A DNA stretch of 64,000 nucleotides from Woeseiaceae bacterium (GTDB lineage: Bacteria > Pseudomonadota > Gammaproteobacteria > Steroidobacterales > Woeseiaceae). Shown one piece after another: positions 7,560-15,022 of this stretch. Position 1 is the first letter of the stretch, and each line of letters opens with the position of its first letter. The stretch spans positions 104,947 to 168,946 of the forward strand of contig JANQGQ010000038.1 in NCBI GenBank assembly GCA_028277185.1, in the 5' to 3' direction. The position numbers and the translations under genes are program-made. The notes below the pieces were generated by a model, which did not search any database, was not told where the DNA came from, and worked only from the letters and a program-made list of their open reading frames with translations.

Positions 7560-8786
7560 GTGCCTATCGAAGTCCGACTGGCGTGGCGAAATCTCTGGCG
7601 TCAGCCGAAGCGCACGCTGCTCACCACCGGCGCCATGGTGTTCTCGAACGTGCTGCTCGTGTTCATGATTTCGCTCCAGGTCGGCATGTATGGCCTGATG
7701 ATTGAGAACGGCCTGAAGGTATTCACGGGCCACCTGCAGGTGCAGGCTCCCGGGTACATCGACGATGCGAAGATGCGGCTGGTCGTGCCGGATGCGGTGG
7801 CGCTTGCCGGTAAGCTGCGCGACGTGGACGGCATATCCGCCGCGGCGCGCGGCAGTACCTTCGCTCTGGCCTCGAGCGAGGATCGCACCTACGGCATGGC
7901 CGTCATGGGCGTCGAGCCGGACCATGAGCCGGACGTGTCGAGCCTGCCGGGTCTGATCGGCGCCGGGCGCTATCTCGACGCCGCCGATGCGGCGGAGATC
8001 GTGATCGGCAAGCGGCTGGCGAGAAACCTCAAGGTGGATGTCGGCGACGAACTGACGCTGCTCGGCAGCGGTCTCGACGGATCGTTCGCAGCGACCGTGG
8101 TCACGATTGCCGGTTTGTTCGAGACGGGCATCCCGGATATCGATCGCGGCATCGGGGCACTCCCAATCGGGCACTTCCAGGACGTGTTCTACATGGGCGA
8201 CGCCGCGCACATGATCGTGGCCGTCGCGCCCTCGCTCGAAGCCGTGCCGGCGGCGGTCGCCGCGGTCGAATCGCAGTTGCCCGCGGACGGCGAACTCGTC
8301 GTGCACGACTGGGATGCGCTGGTCCCCGAGCTGCGCCAGTCGATCAACGCCGATCTGGGCGGCGCCCTGTTCATGTACGGCGTGCTGGTCGTGCTGGTCG
8401 CGTTCAGCGTGCTGAACACGCAGCTCATGTCGGTGCTCGAGCGAACCCGCGAATTCGGCATCGTCATGGCGCTCGGCCTCAAACCCGGGCGGCTCGGCCG
8501 GCTCGTCCTGCTCGAAGCGGCGCTGATGGGTCTGATCGGCGTTTTCGCGGGTGCGTTTCTCGGCGGACTGCTGACGCTGTACTTCTCGGTAAACGGCTTC
8601 ACGTACCCGGGGCTCGAGGAGATGGCCGCTCAGTTCAATCTGCCCGGCCGGCTGCATCCGGAGGTGACCCTCCTGTCTTTGTTCGCCGGACCGCTCGTCG
8701 TCTTCGCGTTTACGCTGCTTGCGACCGCGTATCCCGCGTTCCGGCTGCGGCGGCTCAAGCCCGTCGAAGCGATGCGGGCCGCCTGA
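7560..8786 (+). CDS. ABC transporter permease, FtsX/MacB type (first)
   Basis: The protein has 408 residues and the four-helix architecture of the FtsX/MacB/LolC family. One membrane helix follows EVRLAWRNLWRQPKRTLLT, then comes a large periplasmic domain (about residues 45-270), and three helices from about residue 275 onward surround the motif ERTREFGIVMALGLKPGRL. The start is GTG 7560, 3 bp after the preceding stop. The stop overlaps the next gene's ATG by one base, which indicates translational coupling. It pairs with the second permease to form a heterodimeric extraction complex rather than a classical import channel. Confidence 0.93.
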   Translation: MPIEVRLAWRNLWRQPKRTLLTTGAMVFSNVLLVFMISLQVGMYGLMIENGLKVFTGHLQVQAPGYIDDAKMRLVVPDAVALAGKLRDVDGISAAARGSTFALASSEDRTYGMAVMGVEPDHEPDVSSLPGLIGAGRYLDAADAAEIVIGKRLARNLKVDVGDELTLLGSGLDGSFAATVVTIAGLFETGIPDIDRGIGALPIGHFQDVFYMGDAAHMIVAVAPSLEAVPAAVAAVESQLPADGELVVHDWDALVPELRQSINADLGGALFMYGVLVVLVAFSVLNTQLMSVLERTREFGIVMALGLKPGRLGRLVLLEAALMGLIGVFAGAFLGGLLTLYFSVNGFTYPGLEEMAAQFNLPGRLHPEVTLLSLFAGPLVVFAFTLLATAYPAFRLRRLKPVEAMRAA

Positions 8787-10024
8787 TGTCGACTACGCTT
8801 ACGGTCTCCGCGGCTCTTGCCTGGCGCAATCTCTGGCGCAACCATCGGCGTACGCTGATCATGCTCAGCGCGATCAGCGTCGGGACCTGGGCCATGATTT
8901 TTCTGACCGCGCTGACTCAGGGCATGGTGACCGACATGGTGCGGCAGGGGCTGGCGGTCCTCCCGGGCCATGCGCAGGCGCATCACCCCGCGTTTCGCGA
9001 CGATCCGAACATCGTCAACCTGCTGCCGATCCCGGACAGCGAGCTCGAGTCGCGGCTCGTCGGCGGTGACTTCGTGGCGTGGTCCACGCGCATCAACGTA
9101 CCCGCCTTCGTTGCCAGCGAGCGGGAAACGCGTGGCGTGACGCTCCTCGGCATCGATCCGGCCCGCGAGCGCGACTTCACGTTCGTGGAGCTGGACACGA
9201 TCGACGGGCGCTTCCTCGAAACCGCGGACGACACCGGTGTCGTGATCGGCCGCAAGCTGGCGGAGACGCTCGAGACCCGGGTCGGCAAGCGCATTGTCGT
9301 GATGAGTCAAAGTCCCGACAACGAGGTCGCGGACCGGGGTTTCCGCGTCGTCGGCGTATTTCGTGCCGAGCTTCCGTCCCAGGAGGAGGACTATGTCTTC
9401 GTCGGCAAGGCCACCGTCCAGAAGCTCCTGGGCGTGCCCGATCGCGTGACGGAGGCCGTCGTGTTCGGCAACGACTTTCGGAATCCCGAGCCGGTCCTCG
9501 GTCAGCTCGAAGGTTTCGTTTCAGCCGACGGCGTCACGGCGCAGTCCTGGAAGGATCTCGACGTCTACCTCAGCACTACGCTGGCCGCCATGGACGGCTT
9601 CGTCCTGGTCTGGGTAATCGTCATATTCCTGGCCCTCTCGTTCGGGCTCGTCAACACGCTGCTCATGGCCGTGTTCGAGCGAATCAGGGAGATCGGCGTC
9701 ATGCTTGCGCTGGGTGTCAAACCGGCCGCGATTCTGCTGCAGATCGTTCTCGAATCGATGCTTCTGCTCGGTATCGGGCTTCTGATCGGCAACCTCCTGG
9801 CGTTCGCAAGCGTCGAGCTCATCAGCGACGGCATCGACATCTCCATGGTGGCTGACGGCATGGAGATGATGGGAGCCACCAGCCGCCTGGTGCCGGATCT
9901 GAGGATGCAGGACGTCGTGCTTGCGAACGGCGTCGTGCTGCTGCTCGGTTTCTTCGCAAGCCTCTCACCTGCCTGGCGCGCGTCGCGCTACGAGCCCGTC
10001 GAGGCCATTACCACAGTGCAATAA
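8786..10024 (+). CDS. ABC transporter permease, FtsX/MacB type (second)
   Basis: This 412-residue paralog of the preceding permease has the same layout: a first helix after AALAWRNLWRNHRRTLIML, a periplasmic domain to about residue 265, and then three helices around FERIREIGVMLALGVKPAAI. The loop sequence differs strongly from the first permease, so the two probably form a heterodimer as in LolC/LolE. Its start ATG overlaps the preceding stop (TGATG). The ATPase gene follows 17 bp later. Confidence 0.93.
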   Translation: MSTTLTVSAALAWRNLWRNHRRTLIMLSAISVGTWAMIFLTALTQGMVTDMVRQGLAVLPGHAQAHHPAFRDDPNIVNLLPIPDSELESRLVGGDFVAWSTRINVPAFVASERETRGVTLLGIDPARERDFTFVELDTIDGRFLETADDTGVVIGRKLAETLETRVGKRIVVMSQSPDNEVADRGFRVVGVFRAELPSQEEDYVFVGKATVQKLLGVPDRVTEAVVFGNDFRNPEPVLGQLEGFVSADGVTAQSWKDLDVYLSTTLAAMDGFVLVWVIVIFLALSFGLVNTLLMAVFERIREIGVMLALGVKPAAILLQIVLESMLLLGIGLLIGNLLAFASVELISDGIDISMVADGMEMMGATSRLVPDLRMQDVVLANGVVLLLGFFASLSPAWRASRYEPVEAITTVQ

Positions 10025-10041
10025 AGCTAAAGGTGCAATAG

Positions 10042-10734
10042 ATGACCGCAGTCCGCTGCATCGACCTGTGCAAGACCTACCGCCAGGGCGAAGAAGACAT
10101 CAAGGCGCTCGACCACGTGAGTATCGACATCGAGTCGGGGGATATCGTCTGTCTGTCGGCGCCGTCCGGCGGCGGTAAAACCACGCTCCTGAATTCGATC
10201 GGCGGGCTCGACCGGCCCGACAGCGGGGAGATTTACATCGCCGGCCAGCGTATCGACACGCTCTCGAAGTCCGGACTCGCCGAACTCAGGCTGAACCATA
10301 TCGGTTTCGTGTTTCAGGCCTACAACCTGATTCCCGTTCTCACCGCCAGCGAGAACATCGAGTTCGTGATGCAGGTACAGGGCCGTTCGCGGGGCGAGCG
10401 CCGCGACAAGTCCGAGGAGATTCTCGCGGAAGTGGGCCTCGCCGGCATGGGCGACCGGCGTCCCGCCGAGATGTCCGGCGGTCAGCAGCAGCGGGTTGCC
10501 GTCGCCAGGGCGATCGTGTCGCGACCGACCCTCGTCCTCGCCGACGAGCCGACCGCGAACCTTGACTCGAAGACCTCGGACGAGCTCATGGAGCTGTTCA
10601 TCCGGCTCAACGAAACCCACGGCAGCACCTTCGTGATCGCGACGCACGACCAGCGCGTCATGGGCTATGCGCGCCGGCTCGTGAAGATGCTCGACGGCCG
10701 GATCGTCGATGATATCGATCAGCAAGCCGCCTAG
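10042..10734 (+). CDS. ABC transporter ATP-binding protein, LolD/MacB type
   Basis: The 230-residue ATPase contains Walker A (SAPSGGGKTTLLNSIGG, about residue 40), the signature MSGGQQQRVAVARAI (about residue 145), Walker B (LVLADEPTANLD) and the H-loop histidine in VIATHDQR. The VFQAYNLIPVLTASENI stretch is typical of the LolD/MacB/FtsE group, which drives extraction of hydrophobic or bulky cargo. It presumably energises the two permeases just upstream. The downstream barrel gene overlaps its last 26 bases. Confidence 0.95.
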   Translation: MTAVRCIDLCKTYRQGEEDIKALDHVSIDIESGDIVCLSAPSGGGKTTLLNSIGGLDRPDSGEIYIAGQRIDTLSKSGLAELRLNHIGFVFQAYNLIPVLTASENIEFVMQVQGRSRGERRDKSEEILAEVGLAGMGDRRPAEMSGGQQQRVAVARAIVSRPTLVLADEPTANLDSKTSDELMELFIRLNETHGSTFVIATHDQRVMGYARRLVKMLDGRIVDDIDQQAA

Positions 10735-12037
10735 AGGCAATCTCAAATCAGTCCGTAGCCGCGCTGTGGCGCGAGCGATCGCGAACTGGCTTGGGCCTGC
10801 TTCCAGCCGGACGGCTTGCCTGCTGCTCGTCGTCGCGAGTACGACAGTCGCTGCAGACACGGATGTCGGCGGTCACGTCAAGCTGCGCTCACTGATCCAG
10901 ACCTTCCCGGAATCGAGTCTGTTTCGCGATTTCGCGGACCGCACGGCGTTCGATGCCGCCGGGGATCTGCGCCTGAATCTCAAGTGGCGCCGCGACGAGC
11001 TGACGCTCGAGGCGCACGGTGAACTCTACGGCTTTTACGGCGACCGGATCGAGTTCAGCCGCGATTTCCCTCAAGGTCTTCTGGCGCTGACACCGCGGTT
11101 CCCGGACGATCGCCGCCGCTTCTTCGATCTGACGACGACACTCGGGGATTCAGGGCGGGCCGCATCGGTATTGCGCCTGGACCGGCTGACGCTCACACAC
11201 ACGACGGCGAAGACGGTCCTGCGCGCCGGCCGGCAGGCGCTGTCCTGGGGCAACGGCCTGCTGTACGCGCCGATGGACCTCGTCAATCCCTTCGATCCCG
11301 CGCAGATCGACACCGAGTACAAGTTCGGCGACGACATGCTCTACGGGCAGTTTCTGCGCGACAACGGCGACGACCTTCAGGGCGCGGTCGTGCTCAGGCG
11401 CGACCCCGTCAGCGGCGACGTCGAGAGCGACCAGGCGACTCTGGCCGTCAAGTATCACGGCTTTTTGGGCGAGCACGAGTACGATCTGCTTGCCGCACGG
11501 CACTATGGAGACACGGTCCTGGCCGCGGGCGGCGTGCGGTCGCTGGGCGGCGCCGTCTGGCGCGGTGACGTCGTGCTGACGCGAAGCGGCAGTCGCACGA
11601 CCGCGCAGGTCGTTACGAGCCTCAACTACTCCTGGGTGCTGTTCGGTAAGAACATGACGGGCGGCCTCGAGTATTTCTACAACGGCTTCGGCCAGAGCGG
11701 TGAGTTCGATCTGAGTCAGGATCCGGAACTCGTCGACCGGCTGGCGCGCGGCGACCTGTTCACGATCGGCCGGCACTACCTGGCCGGTACGCTGACGATC
11801 GAGCTGACGCCCTTGTGGACGGTGTCGCCGGTGCTGCTGATGAACGCCGGCGATCCGAGCGCGCTCTTGCAGATGGTCGCGCAGGGCAGCCTGACCGAGA
11901 ACGTGCTGTTTACCGGCAGCGTGAGCGTGTCGGTCGGTCCGGACGGCACCGAGTTCGGCGGTATCGCCTCCGGCATACCGGACCGCACGCTCGCGAACGG
12001 TCCAGGCGCGTTTCTGCAGCTTGCCTGGTACTTCTGA
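10709..12037 (+). CDS. Outer-membrane beta-barrel protein of the transport operon
   Basis: The 442-residue protein has an N-terminal export signal (hydrophobic ASSRTACLLLVVASTTVAAD near residues 31-50) and then alternating amphipathic strands with many aromatic girdle residues. It ends in LQLAWYF, a C-terminal phenylalanine typical of BAM-inserted barrels. The region DRLTLTHTTAKTVLRAGRQALSWGNGLLYAPMDL resembles DUF1302/alginate-export-like porins. It overlaps the ATPase gene by 26 bases in another frame, so it is very likely co-expressed. It would be the outer-membrane end of the LolA-like/FtsX system. The start at ATG 10709 gives an unusually long leader before the signal core, and a later internal start is possible. 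Confidence 0.8.
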   Translation: MISISKPPRGNLKSVRSRAVARAIANWLGPASSRTACLLLVVASTTVAADTDVGGHVKLRSLIQTFPESSLFRDFADRTAFDAAGDLRLNLKWRRDELTLEAHGELYGFYGDRIEFSRDFPQGLLALTPRFPDDRRRFFDLTTTLGDSGRAASVLRLDRLTLTHTTAKTVLRAGRQALSWGNGLLYAPMDLVNPFDPAQIDTEYKFGDDMLYGQFLRDNGDDLQGAVVLRRDPVSGDVESDQATLAVKYHGFLGEHEYDLLAARHYGDTVLAAGGVRSLGGAVWRGDVVLTRSGSRTTAQVVTSLNYSWVLFGKNMTGGLEYFYNGFGQSGEFDLSQDPELVDRLARGDLFTIGRHYLAGTLTIELTPLWTVSPVLLMNAGDPSALLQMVAQGSLTENVLFTGSVSVSVGPDGTEFGGIASGIPDRTLANGPGAFLQLAWYF

Positions 12038-12045
12038 GGAGGAAA

Positions 12046-12116
12046 AAGGTGTCAAAAAGGTGTCAGACTTATTTTTGCTTGGAGCAAAAATAAGTCTGAC
12101 ACCTTTTTGACACCTT
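12046..12116. repeat. Perfect 34-bp inverted repeat between convergent genes
   Basis: Positions 12046-12079 and 12083-12116 are exact reverse complements with a 3-base loop (TGG). Each arm contains two copies of AAGGTGTC (direct repeats 13 bp apart) followed by an AT-rich end. It fills almost the whole gap between two convergent stops (8 bp and 4 bp away), so RNA from either side would fold into a very stable hairpin. It may act as a bidirectional terminator and may be a dispersed mobile palindrome. Confidence 0.9.
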
Positions 12117-12120
12117 GTTT

Positions 12121-13806
12121 TTAGTCGGAGTCCGGCAGGCTGGCGAAGTCCTCGGCCGATTGCGGGTCGAGCACGGTGTCGGCCATCGCCGCCAGCATGC
12201 TGCGGTTGGCGGCGTCGATCTCGCGGTTCACGTTGAGCAGCGTCGAAATCTCGCCCCGGCTCAGCTCGCCGCGCTCCACCTCGTCGTAGATACGCCGGTG
12301 CATCCGGCGATGCAGGGAGTGCGCGGACTTGCGGGCCGTGACGAGCGTCTCGAAGCGAACCTGGTGCGGATCGTCCGCGGCCAGCTGGGAGGCGGCCTCG
12401 TAGAAGTCCCGGATGCTTTCGCGAAACTGTCCCAGATAGGCATTGAAGCGGTCGTTCACGGAGTCGCGGAACAGGCGCAGGTCGTGCTCGATGTCCCTGA
12501 CGCTCTTCGCCGAGTGCACCGCGTTGCGGATTGCCGGGAGCAGGCGGCCGAGCGCCGTAGACTCGTCGGCTTCGAGCGGCTGCCGCTGAAGTTCGAGTAC
12601 GTAGTGCAGTATCCCGCCTTCGAGCTCCTTGAGACGGGCATAGCAGCGGTCGAGATCGGGCCGGCTACCGAACACTTCGATATCGTCGCGGTCCTTGCCG
12701 ACTTCGTAGAAACGATGGTCCGGGGGGAGGCCGAAGCGGGCGAGGTTCAGCGCCGCCGCCTGGTCGATCAGGCGCAGGGTTTCGCGCCGGGTGTTCTCCA
12801 CCGCGGTTTCGGGGACGGCCGTGTCGCCCGGTTCGACGTGCCGCAGCACCGGCAGCGTCTCGTCGACGAAACGCTGTCCGAGCCAGACGCTCATCGGGCG
12901 GATGACCGGCAGGAACAGCAGCACGCCGATCAGGTTGAAGGCGCTGTGGAAGGCGACCAGCGCAAACAGCGGGTCCCGGATGCCGAGTCCGTCGCCGATC
13001 AGTGCAAGCAGGGGTTCGAGCAGCAGAAACGCGATCGAGTCGGTGACGAGATTGAACAGGACGATGCCGAACGCTACCCGCTTCTTGTCCGCGGATCCGG
13101 CCATCGCGCCGAGCACGGCGGTAATGGTCGTGCCGAGGTCTGCACCGATAGCCACGGCGGCGGCGGCGCTCAGCGGGATTGCGCCGACGTAGAGCGCTGA
13201 CAGCGTCATCATGATCGTGGCCGAACTCGACTGGATGGCCGCGGTCAGGAGCAGACCGGCGCCGAGGAACACGATCAGTGGATAGCCCGCCAGCGCTTCC
13301 GGGTCGAAGAGCGTCGTAGCGGCGTCCGCGCCGCTCTTCATGAAGTCGAGGCCCAGCAGCATGAGCCCGAGCCCTGCCGCAAGGAGTCCGGCGTTCCACA
13401 GGCGGGTTTGCGCTTTCGACCAGACGACCAGAAGACCGCCGATCCCGATCAGCGGCAGCGCAAGCGCCTGGATATCCAGTTTGAAGCCGAGTGTGGCGAC
13501 GATCCAGCCCGTTGCGGTCGTGCCCAGGTTCGATCCGAAGACGATACCTAGTGCGCTTGCGAGCGAGATGACGCCCGAACCGACGAAGGCGAGGACGATG
13601 AGGCTGACGACCGAACTCGATTGCAGCGCGGCGGTCGACAGCGCGCCGGCGATGACGCCGCGGTGAGGGCGTGCCGTCCACAGTTTCAGGAAGCGTTTGA
13701 ACGGCCTTCCTGCAAGCGCACCGAGCGCGAGTTCGAGCTGGCGCATCCCATACAGGAACAGGCCGAGGCCGGCCACGAGCTGCATGAGGTCGAGACTGTC
13801 GTCCAT
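12121..13806 (-). CDS. Na+/phosphate cotransporter family protein (NptA/YjbB-like)
   Basis: The 561-residue protein has the two inverted Na/Pi-cotransporter repeats. Each carries the QSSS motif (ALQSSSVVSLIV near residue 61 and AIQSSSATIMMTL near residue 192) and the adjoining GSNLGTTATG and GADLGTTITA blocks. About eight to ten membrane helices lie in residues 5-320. The C-terminal 230 residues are helical, charged and PhoU-like. It would import phosphate with sodium. It is divergent from the PhoB-like regulator, and the shared 240-bp promoter region carries a long array of Pho-box-like repeats, so phosphate control is likely. Confidence 0.93.
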   Translation of the reverse strand: MDDSLDLMQLVAGLGLFLYGMRQLELALGALAGRPFKRFLKLWTARPHRGVIAGALSTAALQSSSVVSLIVLAFVGSGVISLASALGIVFGSNLGTTATGWIVATLGFKLDIQALALPLIGIGGLLVVWSKAQTRLWNAGLLAAGLGLMLLGLDFMKSGADAATTLFDPEALAGYPLIVFLGAGLLLTAAIQSSSATIMMTLSALYVGAIPLSAAAAVAIGADLGTTITAVLGAMAGSADKKRVAFGIVLFNLVTDSIAFLLLEPLLALIGDGLGIRDPLFALVAFHSAFNLIGVLLFLPVIRPMSVWLGQRFVDETLPVLRHVEPGDTAVPETAVENTRRETLRLIDQAAALNLARFGLPPDHRFYEVGKDRDDIEVFGSRPDLDRCYARLKELEGGILHYVLELQRQPLEADESTALGRLLPAIRNAVHSAKSVRDIEHDLRLFRDSVNDRFNAYLGQFRESIRDFYEAASQLAADDPHQVRFETLVTARKSAHSLHRRMHRRIYDEVERGELSRGEISTLLNVNREIDAANRSMLAAMADTVLDPQSAEDFASLPDSD

Positions 13807-13951
13807 TTCGCGGCCTTTCGGTCTGACGGAGGCGGAGAGTCGGGGCAGTCGTCGAGCGATATCTGCGGCGGCTGCGGCGAGGATCCTGAGGCTTTCAAGT
13901 TGCTGAGTCTATTCGTAATCTCAACAGTCGTTGCAGCCGCGCGACAAGCAG

Positions 13952-14013
13952 CTGTAATTATCTCGTAATACAACGGCAATACTTGCGTAAAGGCTCTGTA
14001 AATTGCCTGTGGA
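13952..14013 (+). promoter_or_regulatory. Six-unit 11-bp repeat array resembling Pho boxes
   Basis: Seven-base units start every 11 bp at 13952 (CTGTAAT), 13963 (TCGTAAT), 13974 (CGGCAAT), 13985 (GCGTAAA), 13996 (CTGTAAA) and 14007 (CTGTGGA). G at unit position 3 is invariant and T at position 4 is nearly so. This matches the geometry of PhoB sites (7-bp direct repeats of CTGTCAT with 4-bp spacers). It lies between a Na/Pi transporter gene and a PhoB-like regulator gene, and an AATAAG-like -10 lies near 14030. Confidence 0.72.
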
Positions 14014-14046
14014 AAGGTTCCCTGCCCAACAATAAGAGCAGGTACG

Positions 14047-14739
14047 ATGACCTTGGCCTCCATTTTGCTCGTGGACTCCGACCTCGGCGCGCGCGGCCTG
14101 ATGGCACACGAGCTGCGCGAGCTCGGCCACGATGTCGTCGAGACCGACGATGCGGGGTCGGCACTCGAACTCGTTCGGCGCAAACGCCCCGACCTCATGG
14201 TGTGCGATTTCACGCTGCCGGACTTAGCCGGCGTAGAGCTGTTGTCCGACGTACGGAGTTCGGACGACCTGCGCAACATGCGGGTGTTGATGACCTCGGC
14301 GCGCAACGCCGAAGCCGACGTGATGACCGCGCTCGAATCGGGCGCCGACGATTACATCGGAAAACCGATCAACAAGCTGGAATTGCGGGCCCGGGTCAGC
14401 GCCTGCCTGAGGCGACCGGCCAATCTGTCGCAGGCCGAAGAGATCGTCGCCGGGGGCATCAAGATCGACAACATCGGTCACCGGGTCATGGTCGACGGCA
14501 AATACGTGTCCCTCGCCCCGCGGGAGTACCGGCTCCTCCTGTTCCTCCTGTCCAATCAGGATCGGGTGTTCAGCCGCAAGCAGCTCCTCGTGCACGTCTG
14601 GGATCGCGACGTGGCGGTCGGGGCGAGGACGGTGGACGTTCACATACGCAGGCTTCGCAGTCTGCTCGAGCCCTTCGGCTACGAGACCTACCTGCAAACG
14701 GTCCGCGGCAGCGGCTACCGCTTTTCGCTCGAGTCCTGA
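14047..14739 (+). CDS. PhoB/OmpR-family response regulator, orphan
   Basis: The 230-residue protein has a receiver domain (residues 4-120) with phosphoacceptor D54 (VCDFTLPD), conserved K106 (DDYIGKPI) and T83/S84. A winged-helix DNA-binding domain (about 135-228) follows. The latter is close to E. coli PhoB, for example RTVDVHIRRLRSLLEP and TVRGSGYRFS. No sensor kinase gene is adjacent. The usual pair of acidic residues near the start is here D10-S11 (PhoB has E9-D10), so the metal-binding aspartate is a serine, although D12 follows. The gene is divergent from a Na/Pi transporter and preceded by Pho-box-like repeats, so it is probably the phosphate regulator or a close paralog and is likely autoregulated. 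Confidence 0.88.
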   Translation: MTLASILLVDSDLGARGLMAHELRELGHDVVETDDAGSALELVRRKRPDLMVCDFTLPDLAGVELLSDVRSSDDLRNMRVLMTSARNAEADVMTALESGADDYIGKPINKLELRARVSACLRRPANLSQAEEIVAGGIKIDNIGHRVMVDGKYVSLAPREYRLLLFLLSNQDRVFSRKQLLVHVWDRDVAVGARTVDVHIRRLRSLLEPFGYETYLQTVRGSGYRFSLES

Positions 14740-14742
14740 GCC

Positions 14743-14771
14743 TCGTAACAAATTCGTCACCTAACTGACAT
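14743..14771 (+). promoter_or_regulatory. Three-unit Pho-box-like array
   Basis: Units TCGTAAC (14743), TCGTCAC (14754) and CTGACAT (14765) are spaced exactly 11 bp and share the geometry of the array upstream of the regulator gene. A TATACC-like -10 follows at 14782-14787. It lies just after the regulator's stop codon and would drive the lipoprotein and TonB receptor pair. Confidence 0.55.
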
Positions 14772-15022
14772 ATCGGCTCCATATACCGACCCTACTCTTG
14801 CCCGCACTGAGGGGTCCGGCCAACACCGGGCTTAAGGTCCTGGACCGAGAGCGATAGCGGCAAAACAAGGACAACAGCGCCGTCCCGGAGAAGAAGTCGT
14901 CGCAGACAAGTCGGCAAACAAACGTACGTAAACCTAAGGCTGGAAACACACACACAACCGTTGCGTCGCCGGATCGGCCGGTGCGTAGCGCTGCACACAA
15001 CACTCACGTCTGGAGAGGATAG
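14772..15022 (+). other. Long untranslated leader of the lipoprotein gene
   Basis: If the -10 near 14782 is used, the lipoprotein mRNA has a leader of about 230 nt. I see no open frame with a ribosome site and no recognisable riboswitch in it. It is purine-rich, and the run ACAAACGTACGTAAACC near 14920 is only weakly structured. The ribosome site GGAGAGGAT precedes ATG 15023. Confidence 0.4.

Noticed and set aside
14772..15022. A riboswitch in the long leader of the lipoprotein gene
   Set aside because: The leader is long enough, but I can see no recognisable aptamer core or terminator alternative, so I do not call one.
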